From: Nothopassalora personata
Lineage: Eukaryota; Ascomycota; Dothideomycetes; Mycosphaerellales; Mycosphaerellaceae
Reading direction: 5' to 3'
NCBI GenBank assembly: GCA_033816765.1
Contig: CM066293.1
Location: 682,001 to 746,000, forward strand
Length of the DNA stretch: 64,000 nucleotides
Part shown: positions 58,937 through 64,000 of the stretch, piece by piece
Layout: each line of letters opens with the position of its first letter
Numbering within the stretch: the stretch's first letter is position 1
Position numbers and translations under genes: made by a program
The notes under the pieces: model-generated
Databases searched by the model: none
Told to the model about the DNA's origin: nothing
The model's input: the letters and a program-made list of their open reading frames with translations, nothing else

Positions 58937-61472
58937 TCAATAGCCTACGCCGATCGGCTGCTCAAAGTCACCCATGGTCAGCCAATTCAGTTGTCCAAAA
59001 TCAAGCGAGTCGGCGACTGCCATGAGATGTTCTCCACTTAGACCATCGTCGGAGTTCCACTCGCTCAGAATGGTGTCAATGTTGTCGAAAGTCGTTTGGA
59101 AGTCTTCGGGATTCTGGCCGTCCATAGGTGCCACGCTGAGGCTGGTCGTCTCGTTTGGCGACACTTGGCTGGTTGAATCTGCTCGTCCGTCGTGCGTGGG
59201 CGCGTCTACAGCCTGTAGGAGCCTCAGATTGATCGCCAATTGTTCCAGTTCATACTTGTGAAATTCTGCGATTCGATTGCCTCGTGAAGTCATTTCGTCC
59301 AGTATGGCGAGTGCAGTCTCCAGCCTAGGATCTTTGTTCTTCACCAGAGACGGGTCGACCGTCGCGGCAACGTTGAGAACCACTGCCGATGAGAATGCAG
59401 CGTCGCGATCGAATGGTATAAAACTCTCTGCGATAGTGTTAGCACATGTTCCAGCCTATGCATGAAACTGCATGCCTACCGAGGAGTCCTTGTCCGTGCA
59501 ATGCTTCCAAAATGTTCAAACACTGCTGGGCCGAGCCGACGCACACCCTCACGAGCGACCTTGCGCCGTGCGATGAGGACACCCTTAGCGGTTTTGCCAA
59601 TTCGAGACGCTTCTGCAGAAATGCATATAGCAAAGGTCTCGTTGCCAGTATGAGGCACTGCTTCGAATCAGTATGTTGATTCTCTGGCGTTGCCAGCTGC
59701 TTACCTGATGATGGAAAAGGTGAAGATATGCCGTGAGCCTGCAAATGCTGGTATTTTCCAGGTCGAGAGGAAACGAGGCATTTCGTTGTTCGTTGGCTGA
59801 TGCGATGGTCCGCAGCGCACCTTTCATATTCTGTAGGAATCGCTCGCTTCTGCCACCGCCTCGACCGTACACAGCTGGAGCTGTCGTTAGCTTCGAGCAA
59901 ATATCCCAAGATATTATCCACTCACTCTGAAGGATGACTGCTTCTGCCTTCGCCAGACTGACATGTAGACTCAGCGCTATCGCCTTCTTCGCTTGCCCAT
60001 TGAACGTTGGCAGGCAGGCCGTGATTTCATCATCCGACAGGCTCACAGGCACGCCCATCAGAGAGGTCATGTGGCGGTCCAGGATATACACTGTCCACCA
60101 TACTTCGCGGCATCTCTCGACCATGGCGTCCGGTAGGTGCAGACTTTGCATGTCGGTATGTAGACCTTGCTCAACTGCCAGTCTGAAAGCCTGTCCAATC
60201 TAATTGTACTTAGTATATCCCCCTTTCATCGAGTCTAGCAAAACTTACCACATTGTACGCAGCACTTCGAAGGTCCAAGCATTGCAGATAGAGTGCAGCA
60301 CAGCACAATATCTCAATGGACTGTGCAGGATCGGTGTAGAGCCCAGTGATGTCTGGAAGCAGCTGCATGGCCTGCACGAAGAGCTCGGCGCCAGGTGGCC
60401 TCCTGCTTTTATTCGCACCTACAATGAATGCCTTCCCAAAGGCCAAGATCAATAAGAAGTGAATGAACCATAGCCTAGGGTAGTTGGCCTCATTTCCTGG
60501 GTCCTCATAAAATCGTGTAAAGTGGTGCATGAACAGTGTTTCGTCAAAAAGGTGAAATAATCGGCCGCAGTGAAACTTGACGGCGTTGATGAGGAACACT
60601 GCGAAGTCAGATGTCGGCAAGGAAGAAGTATCGATCGCGACTGTCCTCCTGTGGCCGTCCCAGCCAAGGTCATATGTTGAGCCTTCAAATTGTAGGCCTT
60701 CTGCTGGGAGTGGAGTGTCGTTCACTTTTTCGTGAACCAATCTCAACACCCTTCGTGCGAAAGACCAGTTCGATGATACTCCAAGAAAGACTATCATGGT
60801 GTCAGCAATTGCCATAACGCGGATGAGCTCACGACATACATCTTCTGCTGGCCGTATCGAGAGTGAATGAATCGGAGTGGTTTGGATCCAGTGGGTTGAT
60901 CAGATTAGCTTCAGGCGTGGTACGCACAGCATTCCGGCCTTGGGTCGAAGGCTCCGATGGCGATGCATGATCGTCTTCAATGTCGTCCGAGCCAAGACCG
61001 TGCTGTGCATTCTCATGCAGTGATTGCTCTGCTTACAGACGGTCAGCTTTATGCTTCCACAAGAGTTTAGGGTATCCTACCTTGATCACCCGGAGAACCC
61101 TGGTCGTTCTCGACACTTATGGTATGGATCGGAGGGACCGGGATGGCATTGTGTGGCAGCTGAGCAACTTGTCGTTCGAGCTCTGCAATGTATCTTTGAT
61201 GAGGTTCAGCCTCAATACATAGACCGGTCTGATGTTGGTTCGACTCACGTTTGGCTCACAAGTATTTTGTGCTGCTTGTCGTCGAAGGCACAATGTACAT
61301 TCCTTCTCGCGCACTGCTCGCATGGCACGTTACCACTGCATTTGATCTTCTGCTTGCGGCATCTGGTACACCTGTGGCGATGTCAGCACGAAACACTTCA
61401 ACAAGATCACGTGGGTACGTACGCATTTGGCGCTCTCTTGCGGATCCTACCATTCTTCACAGCATCGTCCAT
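58937..61472 (-). CDS. Zn2Cys6 transcription factor with fungal-specific TF domain
   Basis: Nine exons fit in frame: 61472-61423, 61371-61260, 61210-61081, 61028-60840, 60790-60249, 60199-59926, 59880-59705, 59657-59480, 59427-58937. Eight introns of 45-52 bp; 659 residues. The DNA-binding cluster ACTRCRKQKIKC then CEQCARRNVHC (about 17-44, six Cys) is split by intron 1 just before the first Cys. AEPHQRYIAELERQVAQLP is the dimerising coiled coil. RRFFLGVSSNWSFARRVL opens the middle region; IGQAFRLAVEQGLHTDMQSL, CREVWWTVYILDRHMTSLMG and VPVSLSDDEITACLP are the PF04082 domain. The C-terminus is acidic (LSEWNSDDGLSGEH-like), a probable activation region. Likely nuclear. Its position next to PRODH suggests a PrnA-like pathway activator. 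Confidence 0.88.
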
Positions 61473-63400
61473 GCCGGTACAGTAGCATACGCGATAAAGC
61501 AAGGGAAGGGGAGAGGTCGGGAAGGTGTCCGATATTGTAAGGCAGATAGTGAAGCTGAAGTGACTTTGCACTGAGCAACGTCGGGTCTGACGGCAGCGCG
61601 GACTGTCCTCTTCCGGAATTTCTTACCGACTATTACCCTTCGCTACGAAGGCGACTTCCTCTGCTCTTTCACCATTCGATCAGTGATCGTCAGCGACAAG
61701 CATCTGACTGTCACGAGCTCACAAATTCTGTCCATCTACTGGATAGGCTGAATACGTCTGGTCGCGAAGAGCAGTACCGGTGGCAGTACATGGCTGGCAG
61801 ACATGGACGCGTAAGCGTTCAGGACGAATCTCTCAAGACGTCAAAGCCCTCGAACCAAAGGCAGACGTCCTATGATTCGACCGTACAGATCTTCGGGCAA
61901 GTCATGTTGAAAGTGTATCGTCGCCATGCCTTTCAAAAGGCACAGGATGAAGTGGAGTCTCGATCCATTCACTCATCACATGTTAGGCGCTTTACATTAA
62001 GTGATTTCCAATAGATCGCTCCTAACAAGACGACTCGCCTTGCTCACCCAGTTCACGACATGCGCATCGATCAAGAAACCGCATCTGACACAACATACGC
62101 CTGCCACTTCCATACAATAGCTTCATGGTCGTGATTAGAACGACTGTTGACAGCTTCATCAATTAGCAGTTTCAGCTCCATTGGCAACTTACACGTCCTC
62201 TCGTAGACCTCAGGACCTCACTCCGTCGTATTTGCAACCACACTTCAAACGTTTCCAACCAGATGCACCTCTCTCTCCAGCTGACCTCCACCGACTACAG
62301 AACTCACCTTATGGTCCGTAAATGCAATATTCTAGCCGGGAGCGACGTACGAGCGCAGAGGCTCTAGCCCCGATGCGCGGGAGTACGGCCGGTAGTTGCA
62401 TCCCAAAGCGTTCAAGAATGAGTTCTCGATATTGATAAGTCTCATAGAGACTCGAAGGGTGACTACGGCTCGGCCGGCTTGCTGGGGCTCGGGAAAGTAC
62501 GAAGCACCCTCAGGCTTCATTCAAGCGCCCGACTTTGTGATGACTTGCAGCACGCTAAAGAGACCCCACTGAAGATCGTGCCACGTCGGGTCGTTTGTCC
62601 CTCGCAAAAGACCGCGCCTTAGGTTATGGCCCGTGCAATAGTGATTCTTGGCCAGATCAGCGCCACAGAGTGGAACTGCCGACCTCACTCGTCGGCTAAA
62701 GGATCCGACGGTATGTCTAAGAGGATGGCAGCACGGTGATGGGCTTCTGCAACGGGTACCGGTTGCAGTGTGCCTCGAGAAGTTCGTCATGATAATCATA
62801 AGCGAATTCGTCTTAGGCAGGCAAGGCGCAATATTGTGTATCTTTCCAAATGCCTTCGCAGTACCAAGCCAAGTATTGACACTCTGCAGCGCTTCCGGCG
62901 GAGGATGCCTGTCTCGGAGCACTGCCAGACAGCCTCAGACGTCCTGGACATATGCGCCATATATCAGCAGGAAGGTCACGATGCGCTATTGGAAGCACTG
63001 CAGCGCGTCCATCTACGGGATAGATCCGAGACACTCACGCACAAATTGAGCGCGCCACTGGTTCTGCATGCGACGTGCTTCTCGTACTCGATTTCTGCAA
63101 GCTGTACGACCGGAGGACTAATCTCAATGACACAGCCAACATGTGTCTTACCGAGGCGGTTGTGTCTGGCTTTGAGGTGCCTGGCCGCGCGGAGGTAATA
63201 CTCATCAATCTCAAACCAGACTGTCCCCGCCAGAGTTACTCCGGTACCAATCATTGCAGACCGCTTACGGCACGAGAGAAGCAGCTACAGGCTATGGCAA
63301 GAATCATACAATCCCTGCATTTACGCTATCCCCAGCCAGGTTGCTACAGTGTCTTCTTTGAAGGTGTTGTTACCCTCCTATCTTGCTAAACACCTCATTA
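61473..63400. other. Intergenic, no supported gene
   Basis: About 1.9 kb. The first few hundred bases are the promoter of the regulator. Frames at 62648-63389 on the plus strand (LDICAIYQQEGHDALLEALQ) look partly coding but shift frame and match nothing I know; they may be a decayed gene. Confidence 0.4.
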
Positions 63401-64000
63401 ACTACCTCATGCCAAGGCTCGTGGACCCGTGTTTAGGGATGGGCGCCACCTTGCCATATTGGCCGCATTGGCTACGGCCGTAGTGAGGCCACCATGGCCA
63501 GTAGCTCAGCCGCTACGGCCTTAGAGCCTTTTCTTAATGTCACGATCCAAGTGCAGTTAGGCTGCGTCCTGTTAAACCGAAGATATCTACCGCTAAGAAA
63601 CAGGTAACTTTAATTAGTCACCTACAGCCTTTATATCTACAGTAACTTTTAGCCTTAGATAGACATATATAATACACTACTTACTTTTAAAACACCTAAT
63701 AATATACGAGGGTCGTAAATAGCGTAGTGCGCTCGTAGGCCACCGCCGGAACCCAAAAACGTTAATGAGATTTGGGAGATATAGTATATCGCAACACTTT
63801 AGTATTGCGTCTTTTGCCCTTCGTTGTCTGTCGCCGCCTTTAAACGAGCGGGTATACTATCTACGCCGGCGTTTGCTTGTTTATGACTTATTTTCTCGAA
63901 ACTCCTAAGCGCCTAGAAACACGATTGCGACGAAGGAGCGGAGGGATCGACAAGCGCCTCGTATAGCTCGTTTACGTTTTTGCTGTCCGCACCTTGGTAG
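63401..64000. repeat. RIPed repeat sequence at the right edge
   Basis: From about 63560 the sequence is TA-rich and CpA-poor, like the transposon nest. It begins near a palindromic stretch (GGCTACGGCCGTAG, then CCGCTACGGCC at 63468-63522) and runs off the window. Probably the edge of another transposon; class not determined. Confidence 0.5.

Noticed and set aside
62648..63389. Possible gene on the plus strand
   Set aside because: Three overlapping frames, none recognised, no consistent introns.

Overview
The window looks like a filamentous ascomycete chromosome, most likely a Dothideomycete (Capnodiales/Mycosphaerella-like; the class is inference). Evidence: 45-60 bp GT..AG introns, a Zn2Cys6 regulator with a fungal transcription-factor domain, fungal LTR retrotransposons with a chromodomain, and large tracts where CpA/TpG has been converted to TpA with TAG/TAA stops in former Gln codons, the mark of repeat-induced point mutation (RIP). 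Ordinary genes occur in islands around a very large transposon nest.

Layout. 1-0.5 kb: 3' end of a NIF3-family gene. 0.8-1.6 kb: minus-strand 3' part of a coiled-coil gene, whose 5' end lies at 29.75-29.80 kb. Between the halves sits one hAT element of 28,136 bp (1614-29749), with 20-bp matching terminal inverted repeats and a perfect 8-bp target duplication. It is this long because it is a nest: the RIP-degraded hAT transposase is split by a RIP-degraded Ty3/gypsy element A (2622-27421, minus sense). A is itself split by a RIP-degraded chromodomain gypsy element B (11623-17569, plus sense, holding a truncated LINE with a 15-bp target duplication) and by a fresh intact gypsy element C (19318-26195, minus sense, identical 378-bp LTRs, AGATA target duplication). 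C carries gag, pol and an extra antisense Cys-rich ORF. Element A has 26-bp palindromes between its coding blocks and an extra unidentified coding block after pol.

30-39.6 kb: a hypothetical gene broken by one in-frame TAG, repeat debris, a Yippee-type zinc protein, and a secreted BBE-like FAD oxidase. 39.6-44.7 kb: a fresh Ty1/copia element (identical 207-bp LTRs, GCTCT target duplication) whose long polyprotein seems to lack the integrase. 45-48.4 kb: an F-box-like gene and a Mo25/HymA gene. 48.9-49.6 kb: a decayed allantoate-permease-like transporter.

49.7-53.5 kb: a divergent pair of sterol reductase genes resembling DHCR7 (C-7) and DHCR24 (C-24). 53.6-61.5 kb: four minus-strand genes: pyrroline-5-carboxylate reductase, a DapA/4-hydroxy-2-oxoglutarate-aldolase-like lyase, proline dehydrogenase and a nine-exon Zn2Cys6 regulator. 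Together they suggest a proline/hydroxyproline utilisation cluster with its own regulator. 61.5-64 kb: no supported gene, ending in RIP-like repeat sequence.

The contrast between heavily RIPed old elements and two unmutated elements with identical LTRs suggests RIP acted strongly in the past but has not touched the latest insertions.
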